Origin: an uncultured Porphyromonadaceae bacterium
GTDB taxonomy: Bacteria; Bacteroidota; Bacteroidia; Bacteroidales; Muribaculaceae
Assembly: GCA_900540625.1 (NCBI GenBank)
Contig: UQGP01000039.1
Location: 1-20,847, forward strand
Length of the DNA: 20,847 nucleotides
Direction of reading: 5' to 3'
Position numbers and translations under genes: made by a program. Shown piece after piece: positions 6,533 through 14,836 of this stretch; position 1 is the stretch's first letter, and the number at the start of each line of letters is the position of its first letter. The notes beneath the pieces are model-generated. The model made no database searches and was not told the origin of the DNA. It worked only from the letters and a program-made list of their open reading frames with translations.

Positions 6533-9160
6533 TCAACCAAGTAATGCAGCGCGAAGCGTTTCCAGTGCTTGCGCAAGATTTTCTTTGTCCTTACCGCCGG
6601 CTTGTGCAAATCCGGGCTGGCCGCCGCCGCCACCTTTGATAAGTTTGGCTGCCGCGCGTACAATGTTCGAAGCATTGAGGCCTCCCTTGACAAGGTCTTC
6701 GGTTAAAGCCACCGTGAGTTGCGGAACACCCGCGGGGCTGACCGTAGCGGCTATGAATGCCGTATTCTCCGGCGAATCGCGACGCACGGCCATGGCTACA
6801 GCCTTGGGCATTTCGGGAAGGCGCAGGCCACTCATGGTCACGATACGTATGCCGTTTTCGACTGCCGACTTTTCGATAAGACGTGCAGCCAGAGCGTTGA
6901 CGCGTTCTTCGAAGTACTGCTGCACCTGTTTTTTTAGCGATGTATTTTCTTCGATGGCATTACGCAAAGCCTGTAAGGCATTGGGCACGTTGTTGAGCAA
7001 TGAATTGAACTGGCGCAAGTCATCGCTAATCGAATCTATCATATCTTCGACATGCGATGCAGTGACAGCCTCGATACGGCGTACGCCGGCAGCGACACTG
7101 CTTTCGCTCAAAATCTTGATCATGCCGATGTTGCCGGTATTGGCCACGTGTGTGCCGCCACACAGCTCAATGCTGTCTCCGTAGCGTACCACGCGGACAC
7201 GGTCGCCGTATTTTTCGCCGAATAGAGCCAAAGCGCCCATTTCGCGAGCCTCGGCGATGGGGCAGTCACGATGTTCGTCCAATGGTATGGCTTTGCGTAC
7301 AAGGGCATTGGCTATACGTTCGGCATGCCGCAATTCTTCGGGCGTAACCTTCTGAAAATGCGAGAAGTCGAAACGGAACGAATCGGCGGAGACATACGAA
7401 CCTTTTTGCTCGACATGCGACCCAAGCACCTGACGCAGGGCGTAATGCAACAGGTGAGTGGCAGTATGGTTGCACTCTATCTGCTGACGGCGCTCAACAT
7501 TTATAGCCGCAGTGAAAGTCGCCTCGGGATTGGACGGCATCTTGGCCACAAGGTGAACGGCCACGCCATTTTCACGTTTTGTGTCATATACATCCACGGC
7601 CTCGCCGGTGGCATCGTCCGTCAGTTTGCCGCTGTCGCCTACCTGTCCTCCCATTTCGGCATAGAAAGGCGTCTTGTCCAAGATGACTTGGAAGAATGTG
7701 CGGTTTTTCTGGGTCACCTGACGATAACGCAGGATGTGTGCCTTTGTCGAAGTCTCGTCATAACCGACAAAACATTCTTCACCTTCAGACAGTATTACCC
7801 AGTCTCCGGCGGTAACGGCGGCAGCATTGCGCGCACGGGTCTTCTGGGCCAGCATCTCGCGGTCAAAGCCTTCCTGATCGAGGTCCATGCCCTGCTCCTT
7901 GAGTATGAGGCGCGTCAGATCCAAGGGGAATCCGTAGGTGTCATATAATGTGAAGGCCTGCTTGCCATCGATGACGGTGCGACCTTCGGCACGTGCTGCG
8001 GCGATGGCACTTTCGAGCATCGCGATGCCCTTGTCGAGGGTGCGCAGGAAGGCGTCTTCCTCTTCCTTGATGACGCGTATGATGAGGTCGCGCTGGGCCT
8101 TGATTTCGGGATATGCATCACCCATAACCTCTATGAGGGTGTCCACCAGGCGGTACATAAAGGCGCTCTTTTGTCCCAGGAAAGTGTATGCATAGCGCAC
8201 GGCACGGCGCAGTATGCGGCGAATGACATATCCGGCCTTGGCATTGGAAGGCAGCTGCGAATCGGCTATGGAGAAAGCGATAGTACGGGTATGGTCGGCG
8301 ATGACGCGCATGGCGATGTCCACGTGCTTGTCCTTGCCATACTCGTATCCGGACAGCTCGGCAATCTTGTCTATCAGCGGAGTGAATACATCCGTGTCAT
8401 AATTTGATGTCTTGCCTTGCAAAGCCATGCAAAGACGTTCAAAGCCCATACCGGTGTCGATGACGCGAGCGGGCAGCGGCTCGAGTTTGCCGTCGGCCAT
8501 GCGTTGGAACTGCATGAACACGAGGTTCCAGATTTCGATGACCTGCGGATGGTCCTTATTTATAAGCTCGACACCGGGCAGGGCTGCACGTTCGGCATCG
8601 CTACGCAGGTCGATATGAATTTCGCTACAAGGGCCGCAAGGTCCGGTATCGCCCATTTCCCAGAAATTGTCATGACGATTGCCGTTGATGATATGGTCCT
8701 TGGGCAAGTGCTTCTCCCAGATGGCAGCGGCTTCGTCGTCGCGCCCCACCCCGTCGGCCTTATCGCCTTCGAATACGGTGGCATACAAGCGCGCCGGGTC
8801 CAGTTTGAGAACGTCCACCAGGTATTCCCACGCCCAGTCGATGGCTTCCTGCTTGAAGTAATCGCCGAAAGACCAGTTGCCAAGCATTTCGAACATTGTA
8901 TGGTGGTAGGTATCCATTCCGACTTCCTCGAGGTCGTTGTGCTTGCCCGAAACTCGCAGACATTTCTGCGAATCGGCGACGCGGCGATACTTGGGCGTTG
9001 CATTGCCCAGGATAATATCCTTGAACTGATTCATACCGGCGTTGGTAAACATCAGCGTGGGGTCATCCTTAATGACCATAGGGGCTGACGGAACAATCTT
9101 GTGTCCCTTGGACTCGAAAAACTGCTTGAACGAGTCGCGTATCTGCTTTGATGTAAGCAT
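6533..9160 (-). CDS. alaS: alanine--tRNA ligase
   Basis: Alanyl-tRNA synthetase charges tRNA-Ala with alanine in the cytoplasm and edits mischarged Ser/Gly. At 875 residues it is full length. The class II catalytic core is N-terminal (KIVPSAPMVIKDDPTLMFTNAGMNQF, split here by minor variation, and DTYHHTMFEMLGNWSFGDYF). The editing/zinc site is intact: H565 and H569 in CNHTATHLLH, and C667 and H671 in CGGTH. A coiled coil (about 715-755) and the C-Ala domain follow, with the glycine-rich GGGGGQPGFAQAGG near the end. The start MLTSKQIRDSFKQFF at 9160 is standard for the family. A consensus promoter lies at 9236-9267 and a long hairpin follows the gene. It is divergent from the MerR-type gene. 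Confidence 0.98.
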   Translation of the reverse strand: MLTSKQIRDSFKQFFESKGHKIVPSAPMVIKDDPTLMFTNAGMNQFKDIILGNATPKYRRVADSQKCLRVSGKHNDLEEVGMDTYHHTMFEMLGNWSFGDYFKQEAIDWAWEYLVDVLKLDPARLYATVFEGDKADGVGRDDEAAAIWEKHLPKDHIINGNRHDNFWEMGDTGPCGPCSEIHIDLRSDAERAALPGVELINKDHPQVIEIWNLVFMQFQRMADGKLEPLPARVIDTGMGFERLCMALQGKTSNYDTDVFTPLIDKIAELSGYEYGKDKHVDIAMRVIADHTRTIAFSIADSQLPSNAKAGYVIRRILRRAVRYAYTFLGQKSAFMYRLVDTLIEVMGDAYPEIKAQRDLIIRVIKEEEDAFLRTLDKGIAMLESAIAAARAEGRTVIDGKQAFTLYDTYGFPLDLTRLILKEQGMDLDQEGFDREMLAQKTRARNAAAVTAGDWVILSEGEECFVGYDETSTKAHILRYRQVTQKNRTFFQVILDKTPFYAEMGGQVGDSGKLTDDATGEAVDVYDTKRENGVAVHLVAKMPSNPEATFTAAINVERRQQIECNHTATHLLHYALRQVLGSHVEQKGSYVSADSFRFDFSHFQKVTPEELRHAERIANALVRKAIPLDEHRDCPIAEAREMGALALFGEKYGDRVRVVRYGDSIELCGGTHVANTGNIGMIKILSESSVAAGVRRIEAVTASHVEDMIDSISDDLRQFNSLLNNVPNALQALRNAIEENTSLKKQVQQYFEERVNALAARLIEKSAVENGIRIVTMSGLRLPEMPKAVAMAVRRDSPENTAFIAATVSPAGVPQLTVALTEDLVKGGLNASNIVRAAAKLIKGGGGGQPGFAQAGGKDKENLAQALETLRAALLG

Positions 9161-9235
9161 GTTATTTTGTCTTTATGATTAGTCTGCCTATGTGACGACC
9201 TACAAAAAAATGCAGAAAAGTCACTTTTGAATGTG

Positions 9236-9267
9236 CAAAAGTACGCGAAAGTTCTTAAATTTGCAAA
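9236..9267 (-). promoter_or_regulatory. alaS promoter
   Basis: On the minus strand TTTG (9267-9264) is followed after 20 bases by TACTTTTG (9243-9236), a full match to the Bacteroidetes consensus. The start would be near 9230, giving a 70-base leader. Confidence 0.7.
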
Positions 9268-9308
9268 TGTAACGGCCTCGGCCCAAGCACACATTATTAT
9301 ATAACGTT

Positions 9309-9647
9309 TTGTACACTTACGATAAACTATACTACAAAATCAGCGATGTAGCCGACATCATCGGCGAACCGCAATCGACCTTGCGCTTTTGGGAGCGCGA
9401 GTTCACGACTTTGCGCCCCAAGCGCAGCGAGCGCGGCACGCGCCTATATACGCCCAAAGACATTGAAAAGCTGCGTCTTATACGCTATCTCATCAAGGAC
9501 AAAGGGCTGAAAATCGAAGCGGCCAAGCAGGCTATACGCAACGACCAGGCCGCGACCATACGCCGCTTCAACGCCGTATCCAAGCTGCGCAATATCCGCC
9601 AAAGCCTCGTCGAGCTGCTCGACGCGCTTGATGCTCGACGCAAGTAG
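9309..9647 (+). CDS. MerR-family transcriptional regulator with TTG start
   Basis: This 112-residue DNA-binding protein has a MerR-type winged helix-turn-helix at about residues 8-75: YYKISDVADIIGEPQSTLRF, then WEREF, the wing with GTRLYTPKDIEKLRLI, and KDKGLKIEAAKQAI. This is the short Bacteroidales form found as a conserved chromosomal gene; there is no C-terminal effector domain and no Cys for metal binding. The C-terminus (about 90-112) is a short helix likely for dimerisation. There is no ATG in frame between a stop at 9270 and the domain, so TTG at 9309 is the only sensible start. It is divergent from alaS across 148 bases. Its target is unknown. Confidence 0.88.
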   Translation: MYTYDKLYYKISDVADIIGEPQSTLRFWEREFTTLRPKRSERGTRLYTPKDIEKLRLIRYLIKDKGLKIEAAKQAIRNDQAATIRRFNAVSKLRNIRQSLVELLDALDARRK

Positions 9648-9957
9648 CCCCACGCCCTCCGCATTCAGCACCGAAACATCCGACAATCGCATTGTCCGAC
9701 CTGCAACCGAGTCGGGCTTATACGTCTTATGCCATCAGCTTTCGACTGCCGACACGCCGTACAGAACATTCGGACAAAAGGTCAAGAGACTCAAGCTACA
9801 CGCAAAATCGCACATAAAAACTTGCAATAATCGACTTTTTGCAAGCTCAAAATATTTTTTTTCGCATAGTTTGATAAAAAAGATTTGCATATCTCGAATT
9901 TTTGACAGAACTTTGCAGGCAACATTCTTACATAAATAAACACCAATAGGTATCTTT
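9648..9957. other. 310-base intergenic region
   Basis: No believable gene. Small inverted repeats occur at 9682-9696 (GACAAT/ATTGTC, 3-base loop) and 9821-9845 (CTTGCAA/TTGCAAG, 11-base loop, followed by an A/T-rich tract). The right-hand part is strongly AT-rich and contains the promoter of the next gene (9884-9915). Confidence 0.6.
9884..9915 (+). promoter_or_regulatory. promoter of the frameshifted secreted-protein gene
   Basis: TTTG (9884-9887) is followed after 20 bases by GAACTTTG (9908-9915), one mismatch from TAnnTTTG. The start near 9921 would give a leader of about 37 bases before the ATG at 9958. Confidence 0.55.
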
Positions 9958-10996
9958 ATGAAACAAATTTCTACTCTATTACTTGCAATCGCACTTCCCG
10001 TATGCGCAAGCGCGACCGTTACTGACGCCCAAATCCGGCATCATCACCAAAAGCCCGGCCAAGAGCCTTATAGCAGTTGAAGCCACCGACTTCGCCTCCA
10101 ACGCCGTAGCCAAAGAGACCGCAGCCGATGTCACCATCTCCTGCACCGGCGAATGTTCGTTTGAGTACTACGCCGAAAGCGGCGACTGGTACTATGGCGC
10201 CATCGACGACACCCAGCAATACGTAGTCAAGTTGGACTACATCACCAATTCGGCAGACAAGAGCACCGGCACATTCGGTCTCTCCGACTTGGACACCAAC
10301 GACTCAGGCCTGCTCGACTACACCAGCGGCAGCAAAGTCGTTCTGACCTTCAAAGAAGGCACCACCTTCACCGTAAACGTCGAAGGTAGCATCCTGACAG
10401 TCACCGGTACACTTGTATGTAGCGATGGCAAGACCTACAAATTGGTAGGCAAGCACGACCTCTCGGCCGGCAACAAATATGATATGTCCGACCAGGATGT
10501 CGACGTATCCTTCTCCTCCGACGAAGCTACCGTAACCACCGAAGATGGCTATCTGATTGTTGATGCCGTCAACAGCGCCAAGGAAAACTTCTCGATAGTC
10601 ATCAAGCCCAACTCCAACCCCAACGGCGTAGGAACATACGAAATCAACTCGACATTCCAGGCCGGAACCGTTCAGGCCGGTGACATCGACGGCTCGACAG
10701 TATATCCCACCTTCTACGGCACACTGACCGATGACAACCAGCTCAACGTGCCCCTGTTCCTCTGCACCGCCGGAACAGTCGAGGTTGCCTTTGATGACGC
10801 AGGCAACATCAAACTCAACGTCAACGCCACCAATACCTGGGGCCGTACAGCCAAAATCAAAGTCAACTGGTCGGCCGGCGTCGAGGACATCACCGTAGAC
10901 AAGACTCAAGGCGTCCGCAAAGTCATCGAAAACGGCCGCATCGTCATCCTCAAAGACGGACACAAATACAACACCCTCGGCATCGAAGTGAAGTAA
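9958..10996 (+). pseudogene. secreted protein, frame broken just after the signal peptide
   Basis: The ATG at 9958 opens a clear signal peptide (MKQISTLLLAIALPVCASA) but this frame stops at 10078-10080 after 40 codons. The body of the protein lies in the next frame (+1) and is open from about 9983 to the stop at 10996, with no ATG near its beginning, only a TTG. Removing one base around CCCAAA (10028-10033) joins them smoothly as ...TVTDAKSGIITKSPA. The body is beta-rich, with no catalytic motif I recognise, and ends GVEDITVDKTQ, then VIENGRIVILKDGHKYNTLG, a C-terminal tail typical of Bacteroidales secreted proteins. Promoter and terminator are both intact. It may be a recent mutation, phase variation, or a sequencing or assembly error. 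Confidence 0.75.
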
Positions 10997-11056
10997 CGCA
11001 CCTCGCGCTGCAGAGTGTCATAGCATTCTACATCAATTATACTGCTCTCCTTATGC

Positions 11057-11093
11057 AAGCCCGACTTGGCACCCCAAGCCGGGCTTATTGTTT
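11057..11093 (+). terminator. terminator after the frameshifted secreted-protein gene
   Basis: The arms AAGCCCGACTTGG (11057-11069) and CCAAGCCGGGCTT (11074-11086) pair at 12 of 13 positions around a 4-base loop, followed by ATTGTTT. Confidence 0.8.
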
Positions 11094-11168
11094 GACCACC
11101 GCTACGATGCCGGCTCCGTTCAAGCGCATCTCAGATATAGAGGGTATGAACGAGGATGACTGACGCGG

Positions 11169-11203
11169 ACGCGCCCCGGCTTTGGGTGGAAGTCGGGGCG
11201 CGT
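11169..11203. other. GC-rich hairpin between converging genes
   Basis: The 14-base arms 11169-11182 and 11190-11203 pair at 13 positions plus one G-T pair around a 7-base loop. It begins 17 bases after the stop of the minus-strand operon. There is no T-tract on either strand, so it is a possible but not classical terminator for that operon. Confidence 0.6.
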
Positions 11204-11219
11204 TCAGCATTAACGAGGG

Positions 11220-11513
11220 TCATATCCGACCACGAATACCATCGGTAATATCGTAATCAGACTCTATTTGATTATTAGACTCGCATTCGTCTAATTTATT
11301 TTCAAGCTGTCGTATTTCCTCATCTTGTTCAATAATAATGGCCTTGAGGGAATCAATATCATTTGGCAATTCGCGGTCCGAAAAGTCCGGTTCAAAAAGC
11401 AACGACTTGGTTGTATCAATGTTCTCCACTTGTGTGGTGTCATTCTTTCTATCTCCACAACCATTGCATATAAAAACCACGAATACAATCAGGACAACTA
11501 CAACTGACTTCAT
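11220..11513 (-). CDS. small AT-rich putative lipoprotein with coiled coil
   Basis: This is a 97-residue protein with a hydrophobic N-terminus (about 1-18) leading to CNGCGDRKND, where Cys19 is a probable lipidation site although the lipobox is atypical. The mature region is acidic and contains a likely coiled coil (about 52-80: DSLKAIIIEQDEEIRQLENK). Its G+C content (about 38-40%) is clearly below that of its neighbours, and codon use differs accordingly, which hints at recent acquisition or relaxed selection. It is last in the minus-strand run, 26 bases after the S1/P1 nuclease. I do not recognise a family; the function is unknown. Confidence 0.7.
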   Translation of the reverse strand: MKSVVVVLIVFVVFICNGCGDRKNDTTQVENIDTTKSLLFEPDFSDRELPNDIDSLKAIIIEQDEEIRQLENKLDECESNNQIESDYDITDGIRGRI

Positions 11514-11539
11514 AATCGGCGGATAATCTTACGCAATAG

Positions 11540-12361
11540 TTACTTGGCTGTGGGGAAGGGCATGGTGTGGGTAGCGGCGTAGGCAGGGTCGAAGATCATG
11601 TTGAGGATATGAGCAAGGCGCAGGCCGCCGCGCAGCAACTGTTCTTCGATGATGGGAGCGGCCCATGCGACATCGTTGTAGGAGAGCTTGGTGCCTTCGG
11701 GATATTTTTTGTAAATATCAGCGGCATAAGCCATTGTCTGCTTGGCCCAGTCATCGAGAGTGCCGGCAATGACAGCGGCTTGCTCATCGGCGGACAGGCG
11801 GTCGAGTTGCTGCTGCCACTCGGTGTAGCTCCATTTGTGAGCGCCGTCTACCAAGGCATTATCCCAAATGGAATGCAACTTGTTGTCGCGGCCGAAGTAC
11901 TTGACCGTGATGCGGTTGCCGCCGAGGTCGGTGGCATGTCCCAAATGCAAGGGCTGATGCAGATCGCCCACCACATGCACCAATATCTTGAGCGCCAAAG
12001 CCGGATCGGGGCATTTGGTAACGCCGGTAAGGCTCTCGATTTGGCCACGTATGGCGGTGACGGCATCGCCCGAGGGATTGGCCGGAGCCTCTTCGTAGCG
12101 TACGCCTTCATCAATGTTTTTGTAGTGCCAAGTCTTGGTATATGCATACGGCTGCGTATGGCTGGCGTTGTCCAGCCAGTTAGCCCAATAAACAATGGAC
12201 CTGCCGTTGAGAATATCGTTGATGGCGGCGGTCGTTGTGGGCGTCAGATGCTGCTCGGCGATATACGCGGTCACATCGTGGCCTTTTTGCCCCCAGCCAA
12301 AAGCGGCGGAGATGCTGAAAATGATAGCCGAAGCGCTAAAAAGCAATTTCTTAAGATTCAT
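11540..12361 (-). CDS. S1/P1-family nuclease, exported zinc enzyme
   Basis: This 273-residue S1/P1 nuclease degrades single-stranded nucleic acid or removes 3' phosphates, using three zinc ions. The signal peptide ends at FG, so the mature protein begins with Trp23, which is itself a zinc ligand in this family. All nine ligands can be placed: W23, H28 (WGQKGH), D64 (WANWLD), H79 (TWHY), H129, D133 and H139 (HVVGDLHQPLH), H163 and D167 (HSIWD). The GGN motif is at 147-149. Length is normal. It would act in the periplasm or outside the cell, probably in scavenging nucleotides. It follows the histidine kinase by 25 bases, so it may be co-transcribed with the signalling genes; whether it belongs to them functionally is unclear. 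Confidence 0.95.
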   Translation of the reverse strand: MNLKKLLFSASAIIFSISAAFGWGQKGHDVTAYIAEQHLTPTTTAAINDILNGRSIVYWANWLDNASHTQPYAYTKTWHYKNIDEGVRYEEAPANPSGDAVTAIRGQIESLTGVTKCPDPALALKILVHVVGDLHQPLHLGHATDLGGNRITVKYFGRDNKLHSIWDNALVDGAHKWSYTEWQQQLDRLSADEQAAVIAGTLDDWAKQTMAYAADIYKKYPEGTKLSYNDVAWAAPIIEEQLLRGGLRLAHILNMIFDPAYAATHTMPFPTAK

Positions 12362-12386
12362 AGTAATAGTTATAATTTTTTTGTGA

Positions 12387-13655
12387 TTATTGTTCCGGTT
12401 TGCCGGTACGCGGCAGGCGTATGGTGAAGGTGGTGCCCACGCCGGGCGTGGAGGCGCTCACGTATATGCGTCCGTGGTGATACTGCTCGATGATGCGCTT
12501 GGCCAGCGCAAGTCCCAGTCCCCAGCCGCGACGTTTGGTGGTGTATCCGGGGTTGAACACCGTCTTGAAATTTTTGCGCGGGATGCCGCGACCCGTATCG
12601 GCTACGTCCACCACTACATCGCCATGGTCGCCGGGGCGACAAGAGACACTGATTGCCCCGTGTCCGTCCATAGCGTCTACGGCATTCTTAATCAAGTTTT
12701 CCATAACCCATTCGAGCAACGGTGCGCACGCGCTGACGGGCATGGACACCGGGGCATATTCGGCCGTAAGGCTGATACGTCCGCTGACACGCGTCGCCAT
12801 GTAGGACACAGCGCTGCGCACAATGTCGGCGGCATCGGCAGGTTCCATTTTCGGTTCCGAGCCAATCTTACCGAAACGCGATGCAATAGTTTCCAGGCGC
12901 TTGACATCCTTGTCCATCTCGCCTACAGTATCGGCATCCACGCCCATCTCGGGCAGCAGCTCCATCCATGCCATCAGCGACGAAATGGGCGTGCCCAGTT
13001 GGTGAGCTGTTTCCTTCGAAAGGCCCACCCACACCTTATTTTGCTCGGCTTTTTTGATTGAAAGCACCGCGTAATATACTATCAGCAGGAATATTATCAT
13101 CACCACCACCTGAATATACGGATAGTAGCTCAGACGCTTGAGCAGAGTAGAGTCTTCGTAATACAGATGCTGATTTTCGCCCGGCGCGATGGCTATATCT
13201 ATGACGTTCGGGCCGTGCGACAGTGCCTCGAGCCGTCCGTGCAGATACTCGGCATTGCGCGGCGACAGGGCCAACGGATTGAGCGTATCTACCGGTTCGG
13301 GCAGGTCGAAGTTGCGGTGGTTGAGTATATTGCCGGCGTCATCGGTCAGCAGCACCGGAATGGTCGTATTGCTTTCGATTATACGCAACAGGAAGTCGAT
13401 ATCTATCATCGGCGGCGCCGGAGTGCCGGAGCCGTCTTCATCCTGAGCCGTCATCTGCTCGACGGCGCTGAACTGGTTAATAATTTCCTTGGTTGCATCG
13501 GCCCAAATCTCCATACGCTGCCGCTCTTGCACGGCAAGGTCCTTGACAAGATTATTGGACACATACAAGAACAGCGCCACGACAATGGCGGCCGTCAGCA
13601 AGAACGCAATCTTGCCATAGCGGCGTATATCGTATATATTGGACAGATGCTTCAT
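12387..13655 (-). CDS. membrane sensor histidine kinase
   Basis: This 422-residue sensor kinase autophosphorylates on a His in response to an envelope signal. TM1 is at about 15-33 and TM2 at about 180-198, with a periplasmic sensor of about 145 residues between; residues 85-120 (TTIPVLLTDDAGNILNHRNF) look PAS-like. There is no obvious HAMP domain. The phosphoacceptor is His218 in ETAHQLGTPISSL. The ATPase has the N box ENLIKNAVDAM (319-329), G1 DTGRGIP (353-359), an F box (VFNPGYTT) and G2 GWGLGLALAK (377-386). No response regulator is encoded next to it. Instead it follows the Ser/Thr kinase gene by 6 bases, suggesting that the two kinases work on related signals. The start ATG at 13655 is clear. 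Confidence 0.94.
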   Translation of the reverse strand: MKHLSNIYDIRRYGKIAFLLTAAIVVALFLYVSNNLVKDLAVQERQRMEIWADATKEIINQFSAVEQMTAQDEDGSGTPAPPMIDIDFLLRIIESNTTIPVLLTDDAGNILNHRNFDLPEPVDTLNPLALSPRNAEYLHGRLEALSHGPNVIDIAIAPGENQHLYYEDSTLLKRLSYYPYIQVVVMIIFLLIVYYAVLSIKKAEQNKVWVGLSKETAHQLGTPISSLMAWMELLPEMGVDADTVGEMDKDVKRLETIASRFGKIGSEPKMEPADAADIVRSAVSYMATRVSGRISLTAEYAPVSMPVSACAPLLEWVMENLIKNAVDAMDGHGAISVSCRPGDHGDVVVDVADTGRGIPRKNFKTVFNPGYTTKRRGWGLGLALAKRIIEQYHHGRIYVSASTPGVGTTFTIRLPRTGKPEQ

Positions 13656-13661
13656 AAGCGA

Positions 13662-14822
13662 CTATTGCAGTAATAGGTACGACAGCGACAGCAGGGCCAG
13701 CAGCACGGATAATCCCTTGGCTACACCGCGACGCATACACAAAGCCGCCAGGGACACGACCGTTGGAACGGCGTATGCCACGATGGCCTGCTTGTCCACA
13801 TAATAAGCCATGGCATACAGCCGCTTGTCGTCGATGGCGCAAAGTGCGACAACGGCCAATATACACAGCAACAGAATATTAGCCAAAACGGCCCATACAC
13901 TATGCCTGCGCCGAGGTTGCGGAATAATTGCCGTATGCTCGGCATCGCTGAACGATGCGAAGAATTCGGCGACAGAAGGTGTGCGGCGCGTCATATCGTA
14001 AGCCATAGCACGCGCTATGGCCGCATTGGCATACGGCGGGATGGTCGGCACGCTGATGCTTTCGGGATGGTCGCGCACCTGCTCGGGTCGCGGCGGAGTA
14101 TTGCCCGTGAGCATCTTGACCGCCGTGGCTGCCAGCGAATACACATCACTGCGCACGCCCGGCTCGGCTCCGCGTACACTCGCGTATTGCTCGGGAGCGG
14201 CGTATCCGTGGCTGACGGCTGCCACCGTTCGGTCGTTGTCCGTGACTATGCCGGACGGGCCGACACTGCGCGACAGGCCGAAGTCTATCAACACTATACG
14301 TCCGTCATTGCCCATGATTATATTATCCGGCTTGACGTCCAAGTGCACTATGCCGTGGCTGTGCAGGTAGGCCAAGGCCGAGGATATTTGGCGAAGGACA
14401 TCCACCGTAGCGGCATATTCCAAGCTGTGGCGACGCACAACTTCCTTGAGATTTAGGCCGCTTACACGTTCCATCACCATATACGCCGTGCCGTTGGCTC
14501 GAAAAGTATCATACACGCGTACGATGGAAGGATGATGGCATCGTGCGATATTATTACTCTCGCTGATAAAGCGTTCGCGCAATTTTGCCACCATATCTAT
14601 ATTGGACAGGTCGTCCACAATGAGCATCCCGGTGGCAGAATCGCGGCGACAGAGATCCGAGGGGAACATCTCCTTGACAGCAAAGATATTACCCTCTACA
14701 TCATCTGCCGCATACGTTATGCCGAATCCACCTGTCCCGAGTACGCCCCTTATGGTGTATACATGGTTGTCGGCGCCGTGCAGCGTCGTACCTTCGGGAA
14801 GTGCATCATCGCCATCAAACAT
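13662..14822 (-). CDS. membrane Hanks-type serine/threonine protein kinase
   Basis: This 386-residue protein kinase phosphorylates Ser/Thr of target proteins. The catalytic domain (about 20-292) has the glycine loop GTGGFG (29-34), the ATP lysine K50 (AVKE), a C-helix Glu near 88, the catalytic loop HLDVKPDN (160-167, D162), DFG (180-182) and AAPEQY (208-213), so it appears active. The activation segment is long. After a basic segment (PQPRRRH) three hydrophobic helices follow (about 311-330, 347-363, 371-385), so the kinase domain is cytoplasmic and anchored at its C-terminus, with no sizeable extracytoplasmic sensor. It lies 14 bases after the FHA gene and 6 before the histidine kinase. FHA domains bind phosphothreonine, so the neighbour is a likely substrate reader. 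Confidence 0.95.
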   Translation of the reverse strand: MFDGDDALPEGTTLHGADNHVYTIRGVLGTGGFGITYAADDVEGNIFAVKEMFPSDLCRRDSATGMLIVDDLSNIDMVAKLRERFISESNNIARCHHPSIVRVYDTFRANGTAYMVMERVSGLNLKEVVRRHSLEYAATVDVLRQISSALAYLHSHGIVHLDVKPDNIIMGNDGRIVLIDFGLSRSVGPSGIVTDNDRTVAAVSHGYAAPEQYASVRGAEPGVRSDVYSLAATAVKMLTGNTPPRPEQVRDHPESISVPTIPPYANAAIARAMAYDMTRRTPSVAEFFASFSDAEHTAIIPQPRRRHSVWAVLANILLLCILAVVALCAIDDKRLYAMAYYVDKQAIVAYAVPTVVSLAALCMRRGVAKGLSVLLALLSLSYLLLQ

Positions 14823-14836
14823 TGCGTATCAATACG

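Noticed and set aside
9628..9939. 103-codon plus-strand ORF after the MerR-type gene
   Set aside because: It overlaps the MerR gene end and runs into an AT-rich promoter region; the composition is not protein-like and no domain is seen.
10304..10963. 219-codon minus-strand ORF opposite the frameshifted secreted protein
   Set aside because: It is a mirror of the Asp/Thr-rich coding strand with no start context. The plus strand has promoter, signal peptide, C-terminal tail and terminator.
12387..14822. Possible fusion or frameshift between the Ser/Thr kinase and the histidine kinase
   Set aside because: Each has its own start and stop with 6 bases between; both are complete.
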